Positions 24,501 to 39,500 are shown, counted from the stretch's first letter. The stretch is DNA of 64,000 bases from Pyrocephalus nanus (GCA_038380795.1 CM076259.1:78127724-78191723); one strand, 5' to 3'. Notes: a model not told the origin generated them from the letters alone. Numbers and translations are program-made.

Positions 24501-27500
24501 TGACTTGCACAATAACAGCTAAGGTATATTGGTAGAATACAATACCTGACTGAAGTATCTGAGCTACACACAGAGGAGAACAATTCCATCTTTATTTTTT
24601 CTTTTGCTTTCCTGCAGAATTTCTTGGTTTGTCTAAACTTGAGTGAATTTTCATAGCGCCGAAAAGCTCTCCTGTTGATGAGAAAATAGATGACTTGCTG
24701 TTGAAAGGGAGAGGTCTTGTTCTTGAGGGCACTCATCTTCCTTTTGCTCTTCAGCTCTTGATTTCATAGTAAGACAGGTCAACTTGTGTTCTGGTTTAAC
24801 CCCAGCTGGCAACTAAGAACTACACAGCTGCTGTTTCACTCCCTGCTGCCCCTGGTGGGATGAGGAGAATCGGGGGAGAAAAAAAGTAAAAATGTGTGGG
24901 TTGAAATAAGTAGAGTTTAATAATTGAAACAAAATAAAATATACTAATAATACTAATTATAAAAATATCTATAATAAAAGCAGTAATTAATGAAAAGGTG
25001 AAAGACAGAGAGGGAGAGGAATAAAACCCAAGAAAAACAAGTGATGCACAGTACAGTTGCTGACCACCCACTGACCGATGCCCAACCTGTCCCTGAGCAG
25101 GGATCAGTGGCTCCTGTCCAACTCCCCCCATTTTATATACTGAGCGTGATGTTCTATGATATGGGACAGCCCTTTGGCCAGTGCAGATCAGCTTTTCCTG
25201 GCCATTCTTCCTCCTGGCTTCTTGTGCACTTCCTTGATGGCAGAGCATGAGAAACTGCAACGTCCTTGACTACCCTGGGTAAGCACTACTTAGCCACAAC
25301 TAAAACATCAGTGTGTTAGCAACATTATGCTCATACTGAATCTAAAACACAGCCCTGTAGCAGCTACTAGGAAAAAATTAGCTATCCCAGCTGAAATGAG
25401 GACTTGCTGTGGTACTAAGAACTGTTCTTTAAAATTGTTTGGGGTAAGTCTTTTGCTGTTTTAGCCAGTTGAAGTGGTTTACTGTGCAAGCAGGTAACTG
25501 CCAAAAACAGTGTAAGGTAAACACTTAAAATGCATTGGAACTGTGGGGCTAGAATAAGGGAAGGGGTTTTGAGACTAAGAGGGAAGAGTGAAAGGCCTCT
25601 CCCTTTCCATAGCAGCAGGCTTCACCATCTGTAATTAATGAGTATAGGCAAACGTAGGAGTCAGAAACCAGAGCAGACTGAATTTCAAGTTCTTCCTCAA
25701 GAGTTGGTAGAGTTACTGAAAAACTTTTATAAGAAGTTAAATCTTTGTCTTCTCTTTGGAAGAGCTTCTGTTGAAACATAAAGTAGTGTATCAATCTGAA
25801 AAGATTGTTTAAATTCTCATAGGTCAGTTTTCAGCTGGAAAACAGATGAAATCGCGGAGTACCTTAATTTTAGGAAGTACTGATCTTATCTGTACTTTTA
25901 TTAATGTTCTTTTAAGACTTTTATTACACAAAAGTTGTGCTGATGACTAATATAGCTCTAACGTGGTACATAAAACACTGGCAACTGTGCTAACTATTAT
26001 TTTTGTGCATGATTTCTTGCTGTCTTTTAGTTGGAGTGGTTGTTAGCTCAAAGTGGTTTTGTCACGTGGTCACTGCTTTTGTGATGGTTTTACTTCTGCT
26101 CTCAGCAGATACAGTTCATTACACTTCCAAGATGTACAATTACACGTCTCACATTTCCAGCTTTCCTTTTATCTTATTCAAACAGATCTATTTTTATATA
26201 TCCATGAGAATTGGAGGAGTGCTTTAATATAACTGCTGATTGTCTCTACTCTTTCAGTCTGGAATTGAGCTGTTTGTGAACAGGCTTGACTCTGTAGAGT
26301 CTGTCCTTCCCTATGAATATACCGCGTAAGTATATTACTCTGTTTATGTCGTTTTAGTTGTCAGTTATTGCAAAAATATGGGTTTAATTTATCTAAAAGT
26401 GTTATCTATGTCTTGTTACAGTCATTTGCCTCTGAGAGATGTCTATTTATTTTGTTAACTTAAGTTTGCATAAATAGAAATATCAGTGTGTTAATAAGGG
26501 TGTTAATTAGATAAACAAAAATTACTTTGAAAAAAGTATGCTACTGAATTATTAACGTCATTACATTGCTTTCTTCTTCTCAGTTGTCTTTGCTCTTACT
26601 TTAGAAGTAGTACGTGGATTCATAGGCCTTCATGTAGGTTGAATGTACTTTGCTTGAGTGTAATTTAAGATTAAAATGTGTGTGTGTATATATATATTTA
26701 TATATACTATTCACTTTTCTGTATTAGTTGTCATTTTGTAGATCAAAGTATTACTGCTGTCTTTAGTAGCCTATAGCCAGATGAGTTAAAGTGGTAATGA
26801 GGTGCGAACATCCCATCAATTATCTTAATGAGGTGTTAAATGTTTTCTTGATACACATCATAGGAGCAAACAAAATGTATCAGTGCCTGGCACAAGTATG
26901 TAAAGTTTTTGCTTCAAAGAATATTTTGACTGTTAATATCGAAGAGATTAAACACCGATTATATCTATACTTTAGTGAACACAAATAATATATACTTAAA
27001 AATAGACTGAAAAAACTTGGAGGATGCGCTATTAAATGTTTTGGTGAATAAAACTGCAACAACCTGTTTAATAGTGCTTGTGCTCTGTGTATTATCACTT
27101 CCCCTGCCTGCCCCAAGAATCTGGCCTGCATGCTTTTTTCTCACAGTCATCATGAATCTCTATGTAATAAAGGTTTAAATCTTGGCTAAAATCCCTATTT
27201 AAATAGGAAACTTCTAATTACTCAAGGAAACTTTCATGCTACACTATTCTGAAATAGCTGTTTATGAGATTTGATTGTTGGTTCTGTTTTGTTTGGTTTA
27301 TTTTCAAACCGCGAGTGTGATTTTCACTTTGCTTTACAGTATAAGGAAGAAACTGTTGTCTAAAGGAAGGCTGTATAGTTCCTTTACTTGTGATGAAGGT
27401 GCTGATTAGGGAACATCATATGCAGTTGAGAATATGTCATTAATTTTTATATCTTTTCTCTAATTCAGGTTTGATTTTTGTCAAGCAGAAGGAAAGAAAC

Positions 27501-30500
27501 GTCCTTCTGAAAACCTTGGCCAAGTATTGTTTGGAGAGAGGATAGAACCGTCTCCATACAGGGTTTGTTCTCTGACAGGGAGTGTTTGGTAATGTGTATG
27601 TTCAAATGTAACCAGAGGAGATAAGAATCTTCCAAGAACATTTTCAGGAGGGCTTTATCTGAAAGACCTTCAAAATGTGAAATGCCACATAATAGAAACC
27701 TCTCAGTTTAATTGTAACTATGTGCTTTGCACCATGGAGTTGTAGGCTGAAATGGTGCAGAGGTTGTCTTTTCTCTTTGGAATTGGACAAAACCTGATTA
27801 TTGCTCCTCAGCACTCCTATTTCTTGGAACCTTATCTGAAAATACTGGATCCATAAAATGGAAGAATTAGAAATGGTGTTAGCCAGCCTGTCTTTTCTGG
27901 TGACTGAAGCTCTCATGTTCTCTCCTACAAGTAGTAGGAAAGTTATCAATTGAAGCTGCCTGTGACAGCATTGCTGCTGTGAGGAGTAAATCATGGCAGA
28001 AAACATGTTTTAGTCAGTAACAAGATGCTCTTGGTGCAGGGCTTCTACAATGAGCACAGGAGGGGTTTATACCACACATCAATATAAAAACCTCCTACGT
28101 AGGGTTAATATACCTAGTCTTGGTAATTTGTTAGGTGTTTTTATTATAACAGTGAAGGCAATTAAATTCATAGGGGAAATTGTTAAATACTGAAATAAGA
28201 CAAAACTTTTTACAACCTTATTGCTTATATGTCTTTCATTCTTCTTAGTTCACGTTCAACAAGAAGGAGACATGCAAATCTGTTTGTACAAAAACATATG
28301 ATACCACAAAGCCAGAAGATAAACAGAAATTAGACTTTTTGAAAAAAAGTATGCTACTGAATTATCAACATCATTGGTAAGTTGGTATCAAAATTCATAG
28401 ATTGGTTAGTCTAGTATGTTGGTGATAAATTAATTTAGTTTATCATTTTTTATTTGCAAGGTAATACAGATTTAACACTAAATGTTTTCACTGAATATAT
28501 TCCCCTTCTGGTTTTGCAGATGTTTGTTGCTTTCATAAAAATATTTCCTTTACCTGGAGGATAAACACCAGGCATAATGGAAATTAATGTTTTCGAACAC
28601 AAAGCTTTGTGCTTACTGTAAAATACTATTTCTTTGCACCTGTAAATGCAGAAGTTAGTCCTGCCTCAGCTAGAGAAAAGTCTTAAGGGACTTTTATTCT
28701 GTTGCTATGTTGTCTTTGTTTTCCTTGGGAGCCTTTGCACTCCCCTTCAAATATTGTGTCCAGGAAACAGGATCAATGGTTCTGAAAGAGTTTTATGCAA
28801 CACTTGATTGTCTTCTAGGATATGAAAGGGAAAAGTGGCCAGTGAAAATTTAATTAATGAAATCGTCCTGAGGAATGCATTAACATTTGGTCCTTTCCTA
28901 TTCTCTGAGTCCCTCTGTAACCATCTGAGTCACCTTGGAGCCTGCTGGGGCTCTGTTTCTGCTTGGACCTTGAGGTGCTCTTCCCATGGTCATTAAGGGT
29001 GGGGCAAGGCTGAGTGTGTGTGCTTAATCTGGAGATTTTCAGTTGGGATGTAGCCATGCGTTCTGCACCCACATCCAAGAGCTGCGAAATGTTTACCCGC
29101 AGGATCCCTGGTGACATTGGAAATACCCGGCCATGCTGCCGGTGTTTGTTTAGTGCATTGCGTGTTGGTATGCTCTGCTAACACAGCAGCCTTCAGGTGC
29201 AGGGATAGAAGGAACAGCTTGGGCATAAGTTCCTCTGGCATGTTTTTGCAAGGAATACATAAGCATCATTAACCAGTGTTGCCCATAGGTATGCCCTAAT
29301 TCCAAATATGTGCTTCCTGCTTCTGTGGAACAAACATTTCAATCTTCATCTAATTAGATCAAAACTATCTGGATATATTAGTAAAAATGCAGGTGAAATG
29401 TTGAATGTTGCCACTGTCATTAACTTTCTGTAATGTCACATGCCGTTTCTTCAATTTTGTAACAGCCACCCGTGCTGCAAAGGCAGCAAGTGCATTTTTT
29501 ACTGCACTTGGGAACTAATATGGGATATCCCTCTGTGGGGATAAACTATGGCTCACTGGTGTAAATATTTCTGGGAATCTCTTGAACTTAGTCTAGTAGG
29601 AAGTTGATAGATGAGGTCAGAAGGGTTCACAGGCAGTAGTGATATGTTCAGGTAGGTGAGCGAAGAAGTAATAAAGAAACCCTGAAAGGTACAGCTACTT
29701 TTGCAGGGATTTGAAGTGTAAATGGCTAATGCTAAAATAAGTAGAGCTTCAAACATGCTGGGCTTCATTATATTCCTGTTAAATACTGCGTATATTTATA
29801 ATGTTTTCACCACTTCAAATTTTAGTGATGCATTTATCATTTTAGTGATAAAACTTCAACTTAAAAAGTTTGTGTATGTCTTGGTTTATAAATTAAAAAT
29901 AGTTTCCCAAAGCTGTGATATTTGAAAGAAATTAATCTTTTTAGGAAAACCCATAGCTTAAGCTGATAGAAACTGAAACAGAGCTTTATAAAACTAATCA
30001 CTCGGAAAATTCTTCAGACTGTTTGGGTATTTTCCCCCATAGATTAAATTGTTTTACAGATATATTTAGTGTATTTAAGTAGTATTTTTAGCCAGTATAG
30101 ATAACTTGATATGACTGTTGAGATTTAAGTAAGATATAGTTCTGTTTTCCAGTGTGAAAGCTTCCCTTGAAATTTAGGGTATTTCTTGTATTCTTAGTTC
30201 TTTTAATGGCATTTGTACTATTTTTTTTTTTTTTTTTTTGCTAGGCCCACTGCCCTAAAATTTTAGAACTAGTGACATGAAAAATCCCTGTTTATGGCTG
30301 TTAGTCCTCCTTAGCCATAGCTTCACAAAGTGGCAGTGGCTGGATTTTGTGAATAATGATGCATGCTCCAGGAGTATGGTACAGAGGTATGTTGAACAGG
30401 GATCAACAAGGTAGAATAAGCGAGGATTTAATAGAGGTTTATTATCCAGCTTCAATTTATCATGAAATTCCTGGGGAACACAGATGGTGCAAAGTACTTT

Positions 30501-33500
30501 TAAGATTTTAAAAGCCACTTAATAAGATTAGGAATTGACAGACTGAATTGGACTCAACAGCTATGCTGATATCTTGGCTGACAATGTTCATCACCAGATG
30601 TTCTTGAGAGACATATAAGAGCACTGTTGAATAGCATATTTGCTCCACATATATAATCTCTTCAAGTCATTTTAAATTTGAAGATTAACTGTGAAAAATG
30701 ATTTGCTGCTTAAACTATCAATTTGTTCCAGCATTGCTGCTTGAAGGCAGCTCAGTATGTCTGCTGCTGAAGATGTAAGGGAAAGCCTTTTACCCTAGCC
30801 AAATTTACTTGCAATGTATTAATGCTTTACCTGGTTTTGATTGTGAAATTAAAATACTAACCGAAGCAGGAGTTCTCTCTAGCGTATATTATGGAAGTAA
30901 AATTTCAAATATACAATCATTAATTGTTTAGGTTGGAAAAGACCTTTAAGATCATTGAGCCCAGCTGTGTGGTGCGTTGACCCTTGCATTTTTTTCCCCC
31001 TTCTTAAATCTGTTTCCCAGAGGTGCTGCCATAGTCGCTTAAGGGTAACCCAGAGGTGCTGCCACTCAGCCTTGGCAAGTGGCAGGTCCGTCCTGGAGCT
31101 GGCTGGCACTGACTCTGTCAGACATGGGGAAAGCTTTGGGCAGCTTCTCACTGAAACCTACCTCTGCATCCCCCTGCCAACTAAAATTTTGCCACACAAA
31201 CCCAATACAAACATTAACCTAATACTGCCAAGTATACCACTAAACCATGTCCCAGAGTACCACATCTGTATGTCTTTTAAATACTTCCACGGTTGATGAC
31301 TCCAGCACTTCCAGATTGCTCCAATGCCTGACCACTCTTTCAGTGAAGAAATTTTTCTTTATACCCAGTGTAACCTCCCGTGGCACTACTTGAGGCAGTT
31401 TCCTCTTGTCCTGTCTCCTGTGACTTGGGAGAAGAGACCAACCCTGCCTCGAAGATCCTTTCAGTTAGTTGTATAGAGGTATAAGGTCTCCCCTGAGTCT
31501 TCTTTTCTCCAGACTAAACACCCCCAGTTCTCTTAGCTGCTCCTCCTAAGTCTATGCTCCAAACCCTTCGCCAGCTCCATTGCCCTTCTCTGGATATCCT
31601 CCAGCACCTCAATGACTTTGATGTGGTGAGGGGCCCAGAACTGGATGCAGGATTCAAGGTGTGGCCTCACCAGTGCCAAGTACAGGGGAAGAATTACCGC
31701 CTTAGTCCTGCTGGCCACACTGTTACTGATACAGGGCTAGGATGCCATTGGTCTTTGTGGCCACCTGAGCACACTACTGTTTTATGTTCAGCCACTGTCA
31801 CACAGCACCTCCAGGTCCTTTTCCACCAGGCTCCTCTCCAGCCACTCTGCCTGCAGCCCGTAGGACTGCCTGGGGTTGCTGTAACCCAGGTGCAGGACCC
31901 AAGGACTTGGCCTTGTTGAACCTCATACAGTATGGTCCAAAGGTAATCAATCTGCATCTGGAATGGCTCCTAATTAGCACCTTAATTGTACCCTGTAGTA
32001 GCATGGTAAAGTTAGGAACTGGTTGGTACTGCCACTTCTTGTGGCTGTGATAGTCTTTGGAATCTCCTGAGAATCTGGAAACTCTGTTTTTGTAGGGCAT
32101 CTTCACTTTTTTCATTGTGTCAGTATAAGCCAAAAACTGTGCTACTTACTTTTGCTGGGTAGCTAATGGTAGGGATGATGGAGATCTCTCTCTGTTATGT
32201 GAACAAAGACAGCAGATACCACTCTTTACCCGCATCTGTTGAGGCACTTTAAAAAGTAGTGCTACTTTAGAGACTGTTTCAATACGCAACAGACTAAATA
32301 GTTCTTCGTTTATGTTGTCTACAGTCATAATTCCCGTGTTTAATTAGGTATTCAGATGTATTGAGGTATTATCAGGTAGCTGTTAACATTAAAAGCCTAG
32401 TGGTTATAAAGATGAGTGGTTGTAAAGATATTCAGTAGCATGGTAAGTTTTACAAAAGAATCCGTGGTGTTAATTCTTGGTGGGATGTCCTTTTTTTGGC
32501 TTAGAGATACACAAAACATGGCAGTTGTTTCATGTCTTCATGTGTGAAGTTTAATAATATACCTTTAAAAACATACCTTGGGCAATTAATGTATGCAGAT
32601 ACTGAATTTTAAGTCTTCTTTGCGTGGTTTATTTTGGGGATATCCCTTTCAGGTAGTTAAAACACTTGATAACATAAAGGAACAGGTTTGGGGTTTTTTA
32701 GTAGCTCCTTTTACAAAGGGACAGAATAGCAGGTTGGGTATCTTTATCTACATTTAAAAGTTTATTTTTGTTTTGACACTTGTACTGTTTGTAGCATGTT
32801 GGATCTTGTTTGTATCTTATTGTCTTACAATTTTCTGCAACTCCTCATGAGGGTGTGGGGTTCCTCCACAAATTTTTCATTGAAACTGAAGTGTAAACCC
32901 ACTGGGCTGAGGACTTCTAGGTAATATTAGAAAAAAATTTTTCACCTGGAGGATGGTTGGGCACTGGAACAGGCTCCTCATGGAAGTGGTCACAGCACCA
33001 AGCTGACAGAGTTCAAGATGTATTTGGATGATACTCCCAAGCACATGATGTGACTCTTGGAGATGGTCCTGTGCAGGGCCAGGAGTTGGACTTGATGAAC
33101 TTTTTGGATCTCTTCTGACTCAGCATATTCTGTGATTCTCTAATATGAATATAAATCTTGTGAGGCAGTAATATAAAAGGAGTAGGTTTGAAAGTATTTC
33201 CCTGATTGCTCAATGGCTTACAATTTTTGCTCATGCAAACCAACTGGTTAAAATATTCCTTACTCTTGAGTACCTACAACTGAGGTTAATGGTCAGGAAT
33301 TTACTTGAATAGCAAAAGAAAAAAAAGTTTAAGGAGTGCCATGAAAAGTGTATTTTGCAAGGGAAGAGCAGTGAGGAAGCTGGAGAATGAATAATATGTT
33401 ATGTCCTTTTTTTTTTATTTGCTGTTTTGTCTTAAAATTGAAATAAATTTTAGCTGGTTTAGTAATGATTTTGGCTGTTTTCTAATGACAAAATAATGAA

Positions 33501-36500
33501 ATGTTAGATTGTTGTGACATTGGAGTGGGTGAGTTTTCTGCCTGGGCTATTTCTGTAAGGGGACTTCAGAAAAAAGTCTGGTGAACAGAGCTATATGCTT
33601 GTAACTCATTTGGAAATCGGACTGGCAATCAGTGGAATTCCATGGGTTAAGATGTGAAAGAAGTATTATTCGTGGAGTTAATTTACCAATAATGAATGTT
33701 AGCAAAGTTTAATTAATGTTAGTCTGGTGTTGTTTCCATTACACCGTGTATTTTGAAAAATTGTCACATGTCACTCTGCCATTTACAGGATTGTGGACAA
33801 CATGCCTGTGACCTGGTGTTATGATGTGGAAGATGGCCAGAGGTTCTGCAATCCTGGTTTTCCTATTGGCTGTTACATTACAGACGATGGCCGTCCAAAA
33901 GATGCCTGTGTTATTAACGTATGTTTATGCAATTATATATTTTTTAATATTCCCTTTTTACTAATTTAAAGACTGGCATTTCTCCTAGGTATGTTTCTGT
34001 GGTAAGTCCTTGCTATCTCAAGAACTCATGTGGCCCAAAACCATGTAAGTGTTTTTTGGTATCTCTACAAGTAAAGGTGAAGGAAGGCACCTTATCTTCA
34101 TTACCAAAGAAGTTAAATTTGAAGGCTTGGACTTACACATATTTGTGGGATAGAACTGTTTTCATGGTATTAGGTTTGCATAGATATGTTTGTAACTGCA
34201 GAAATTAATACTTTTTGAAGGATTGCTTCCCTAAAACTGGGGACTAATGGAAGAAGGCATAATGTAAGATTTCTGCATTAACAAAATTCTGCTGTGGTAC
34301 AGCTATTGGATTAAGTGGTGGAGGTCGAGATAAATGCACTGAAAGCAAGGGATAAGAATGCAATAGAAAGTCCAGGAGGTCTTTAGATTATCTGAGACCT
34401 CCTCTATGGAGAGGTCACTGAGAACTTGGAATAGCGTTTGGTTTTTTCAGAGTGGTTGATTTTACTTAACAGATCTTACAAAAGACAATAGTTTCTGCAA
34501 TTTCCAGTTTTGTTTCCTTGCCTCCATAATAAATTGGTTTCAGAGGCTCTATATGAATTGATGAATTTATGATCAAATATGTAATCTGTCGATATTCTTT
34601 TAAACTTATTTAAATACTTACTTTTAATAAAAAGAAAATAAGCTTTGAAGAGGTAACTGAAGGACTGTAGAAGAACGTTTATAAAACTATTCTTATAATT
34701 AGGGTGGAAAGGGTGGGGATAGAACCCTTAAGAGGCACTAATTGAGCTTCAGTAGACACAGCTGTGTTAAGTCACAGGTCCTGATTTAACAACCTCTTCA
34801 ACTGACTAAATTCAATGTTTCTCTTCACCTGAGGTTTGTATTCAGCATTCCTGGGTGCTGCATGCAGTTCATCCCTGTGCATCTTTGGTTTCAAATGTCA
34901 AGGTGGTTCTGTCACAGAGAGCATTTATTTGCGTTGTTTTTCTTGTAAGGTTCTGTTTAAGTTGTCACAGTTATCTATTTAGTTTGCTACTTAAATAAAA
35001 CAGGACATCTTCAGTTACAGAAATATATTTTATAAATACTTTAAATTCATTTTTCTACTTTTCAAGTGTAGTAGACTGTTCTTAGCATTAACTTTTCTAG
35101 CTTGTCTTTTTAATGCAAGGATGCACTTTACTGTCTTTGTATTCACAGAACCTCACATTCATATTGTAGGAGAACTTGACAGAAAACTGTATGCAGTCTG
35201 TGTTATGTAAGCTTCTGCCTAAGGCTTTTAGATGTCTTTATCTTTTTATTTGTTTAACGTCATCTTTTATCTTTATTGCAGTCAGAATTCCATGATAAAG
35301 ATACCTTTTATATTTTCAACCATGTTGACATAAAAATATATTACCATGTTGTGGAAAATGAAGCTTTAGGAGCAAGACTAGTTGCTGCTAAACTTGAACC
35401 AAAAAGGTTAGTATTTGGAAGTAATTTGTCATCAAAAAGTGATCCATCCCAGGATAGTTGCTTTGATCTGGGGACCTCCTGCTAGTCAGAAATTTTTTCA
35501 GATATGTGACCTGTAGATTAGATTAGATGTAATGTAGGACACTCTAATGTGATTTTGTTCTGAATTCAGTGGATCTTGGTGAACTGTTTCCTTTTTGGGC
35601 CAAGAAAAAATAAAATAAAACCTGGAAGTATTGATGTGATGTGGGGTGTGTGTAGTGCATGTAGAATTCTCATTTCCCAACTGGGGGACATTCTGTCTTG
35701 TATTGGATACTCCACCAGTGCCTGATGGAAGTAATTGGAGTGCAGCGTTTCATGTCTTCAGCAATCAGGATTTGAATAGAATGATTTCACAGATACACTT
35801 GTCACTTTTTCTGGTGTCTTATGTGGCTTTTGCAAAATTGATATCTTTTATTATTTCTTAGCATGTTGTTTTTCTTTTCATGGTATAACTGAACTTGTTG
35901 CATTGTTGGTTCAATTGAAAGTATTTTTTTCTGACAGAAGCTAGTAATTCTGGTGTTGTAACTTTTTGAGTGTTTTGGAGGTCTTAGCAGTGCTCAGACC
36001 TGTTTAATTTTTGGCACACTGCTTTAGAGACTGTGCTCTCTATATTTTTAAATTTAGAAGAGACAACTCTTGTTTAAAAAGTTCAAGTTTCGAAAAGTCC
36101 TGAGCTTATGATACCTTCCTTATGAGTTCTGAAATTTATGAGACATTAAGAACAATTTCTATATTTAGGGGAAGAATGCTTGATATGCTTTTGTAAGATG
36201 AATGAATTCTTTCATAAGAGTGTTGTCAGTGAAACAGCTTTCATTTTCTGTGTTTTCTTCCTGCAGTTACAAGCACACTAATCCAGACAACCCCGATTGC
36301 TCAGGAGTACCTATGGATATAAGTAATAAGGCTAGTGGAGAAGTAAAAATTGCTTATACATACTCAGTTTCTTTTCAGGTGAGTACTAAGATTTCTCTGC
36401 TAGTTACCTCTTAAAATCATGCATTAATACTCTGAATTATAAAGATGGACAACTAAAATTAGCACAAAATAGTAAATTTGTAGTTTTAAAACTTTATTTG

Positions 36501-39500
36501 AACTGGAATGTCAGAGGGGGCTTGGGATTTAACCACACACTTTACAGTTTTGCATGCCACCACACACAGATTGAATGTGAAAGGTGGTTTTTAAAAGAAT
36601 CACATTTCTATGTTTACCTAGTTTTTCTGGTAGTTTATTTTTCAATCTAGACTCATAAGTCTGAAAAACTGTGGGTTTCATCAAATTACTCTTGTATGTA
36701 GGTTGAAGCTGATTATTTTCTGCTCTGACTTTTCTGGAAAGTGCTCTTGCAGAAATTACTGAAATAACGTTCTGTCAGAAAGACACCCAGCCAATCTTAT
36801 TACCTGATAGTAGTGGTTGTGGTTTGCTTAATAGCAATCTTCAGGTTAATCAGCACTGTCCATTCCTCTTTTCATATTTACTCCACAAAATAAAACAAAG
36901 AAATGCTCTTTTTGAAGTGTTTCTGATTGATGGATGAAATGCCTGAAGGAGTAATTTGTTTCCCTCTACAAATAGTGTAAGTTCTGTAGTATTGTCTCCC
37001 CATCTGTCTTGCAGTAAAAGCTGTTTGTAACTGGATTGATAGTTGGTGCTGAAATGAGGTTGTATGAAAGCAAAGGATAATTTGGACAAACCACTATCCA
37101 GAGAGTGAAGCGTTATGCTGGAGACTGTATAGCATAGCTTAGTTTCTCAATGTGTGGACTTAATGTATGCTAAAAGTGCATGTTCTTTTATTATTCTGCT
37201 GATCATTTGAATTACAGCTGAACTCATGTAATTCTTGAAGGGAGGAAGCAGAATTACATTAAATTGATAGGTCTTTATGTCTTAAGAAGAGAGGTGCTCA
37301 AATTCAGAAAATATTTTGTTTTCAATTCTATGGTCAAATCTTATGTTTGTTATAGGTAGTTATTACTAAACTATTTTAGGCATGGAGCACTGAATTCAAT
37401 TAGTCACAAGATTTAAGATTGCTTTGCATGAACACCGGCTTGTAAATGTACAAGTCGGATACCGAGTGTATCTGAAGCTCATGTGTTTACTCTTTCAGGA
37501 AGAAAAAAGTATCAGGTGGGCATCAAGATGGGATTATATCTTGGAATCCATGCCTCACACTCACATCCAATGGTTTAGGTGAGAAGAAATTTTGCCTTCG
37601 AGTGTGCTGTACTGAAGTGTTTACTGAAGTGTTTACATTGCAGTTTGAATTATGATTTTCCTTTTTTTTTTTTTTAATTCAGTATTATGAATTCCTTGGT
37701 GATTGTCCTCTTTCTGTCTGGAATGGTAGCTATGATTATGTTGAGGACACTGCATAAAGACATTGCAAGATACAATCAGATGGATTCCACTGTAAGTCTA
37801 AAATGTACCTCCTAAAATTTATTCGGAACCTAATTTTTCCAGCTAAATGTATAGCTGTAACAAGCTATTTAAATCTACTGTGTTAAAATAGGTGTCTTTC
37901 TTTTACAGGAAGATGCGCAAGAAGAATTTGGCTGGAAACTGGTTCATGGGGATATTTTCAGGCCCCCAAGAAAAGGAATGCTGTTGTCTGTTTTTCTAGG
38001 CTCTGGCACACAGATCTTAATAATGACTTTTGTTACCCTGTGTAAGTAATCAAGTGGGGAGGAGTTAGTTGAATATAGGTGATTTTTCACTGCTAGTTGT
38101 GTGCTACTTGTAAGAATAGCAGTATAGTTTTTTCTAGAAATTTCCTAGAAGTCATTAAAAACACCTGAGCTAATATAGTAGACATGCAACTTAGTATACA
38201 CAGATTTTAAGATAATTGATGTACTAGTTTTAAGTTATAGACACTTTCTATAGGTGTGCATCTCTATTTTACAGTTTTTGCCTGCCTGGGATTTTTGTCA
38301 CCTGCTAACAGGGGAGCTCTAATGACCTGTGCTGTAGTTTTGTGGGTACTGCTTGGAACTCCAGCTGGTTATGTTGCTGCCAGATTCTACAAATGTGAGT
38401 AAAAGTTATTGAAAACGACAAGGCTTAAGTTCATTAAAGTGAATTATCATCACAGAACTGATTTTTATTTTGCAGCACTGTTTGTAGTTTCCCTTAGGGC
38501 AAATTGGAGAAATGTACTTACTGTAATAACAGAAAACACATATAGAACACTATCATGGTTACACTCGTTTGAATGTAAGCACGACTAAAGACCCTGAATT
38601 GCTCTTGCTACTATGTGTTTGTCAAATTGGGAAGCAAATTTCATTTACTAGTACTAAGCTCATTACGTCAGACAATTTTGTACTTCTGTTTCCTGTAGTT
38701 GGGGGGATGCTTTTGACAAAGATTGATATGTTCATGGCATATCATCCTTAAGTATTTATTTATGTAAACATTTGTTTGCTCTTGCCATATGGAAAGGTTG
38801 ATTAAGAAAAAGCATTTTGATAGTAGTAAGTTTTAGACCAGTTTTTCATTGCTTTCTTCTATTATCTGTGTTTAGTTTTAGCCATCAGTGTTGCTTGGTA
38901 ACGCACACCTCCACCCCCAAGTCATGAACCTCAGCTCTTGCATGCCTGTGATTGTCACCTCTTTTTAGCTAGTTCCTAGGTCTGTGGGAGAATAGTGCTT
39001 ATCAGTCTGTGGCAGGAAGAAGGATTATTAGGTGTTCTGTAGTTGTAGAATCAGCCCAAAAGTGTTTAGGCCCCTGACAGGGGGGCCTAAAGTATCAGCA
39101 GTTAGTTGATACTGCTTTCCTTCCCTGATCCTAGCTATTGTTTCAAGAGCTGTCTGCCAACCTCAAAAGGTTGACTCCTGTACCCTCTGGTTTGTTTTAA
39201 GGTGAAGCATGGCATTCTGCATGTAGCTTGTTTTAATTATGCAAATCAAGGTAAAAGACTCTTTGACTGAGAGAGGTGAATCTTTCAGACTTCTGAACAT
39301 ACATGGCTAGAGAAGGAGCTTATTTCTGAACTTCAGCCTGGCAGTAGGCATTGGAGTTGTTTCTTCTAACCATTTTGTAGTTTTCACATGGGGAGAAGCA
39401 GTGGAAAAAGTGGGTTTGTATCTTGTAGGGAGTTTTTCCACAGTGGTGGTGATGTGATAACGAACTACTCCTCTTCCTAATCTCCAAGTCAGTTAGACTT

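Noticed and set aside
31533..31957. Open frames on both strands in intron 4
   Set aside because: They lie within the long CR1 fragment. The minus-strand pieces are broken remains of its second reading frame.
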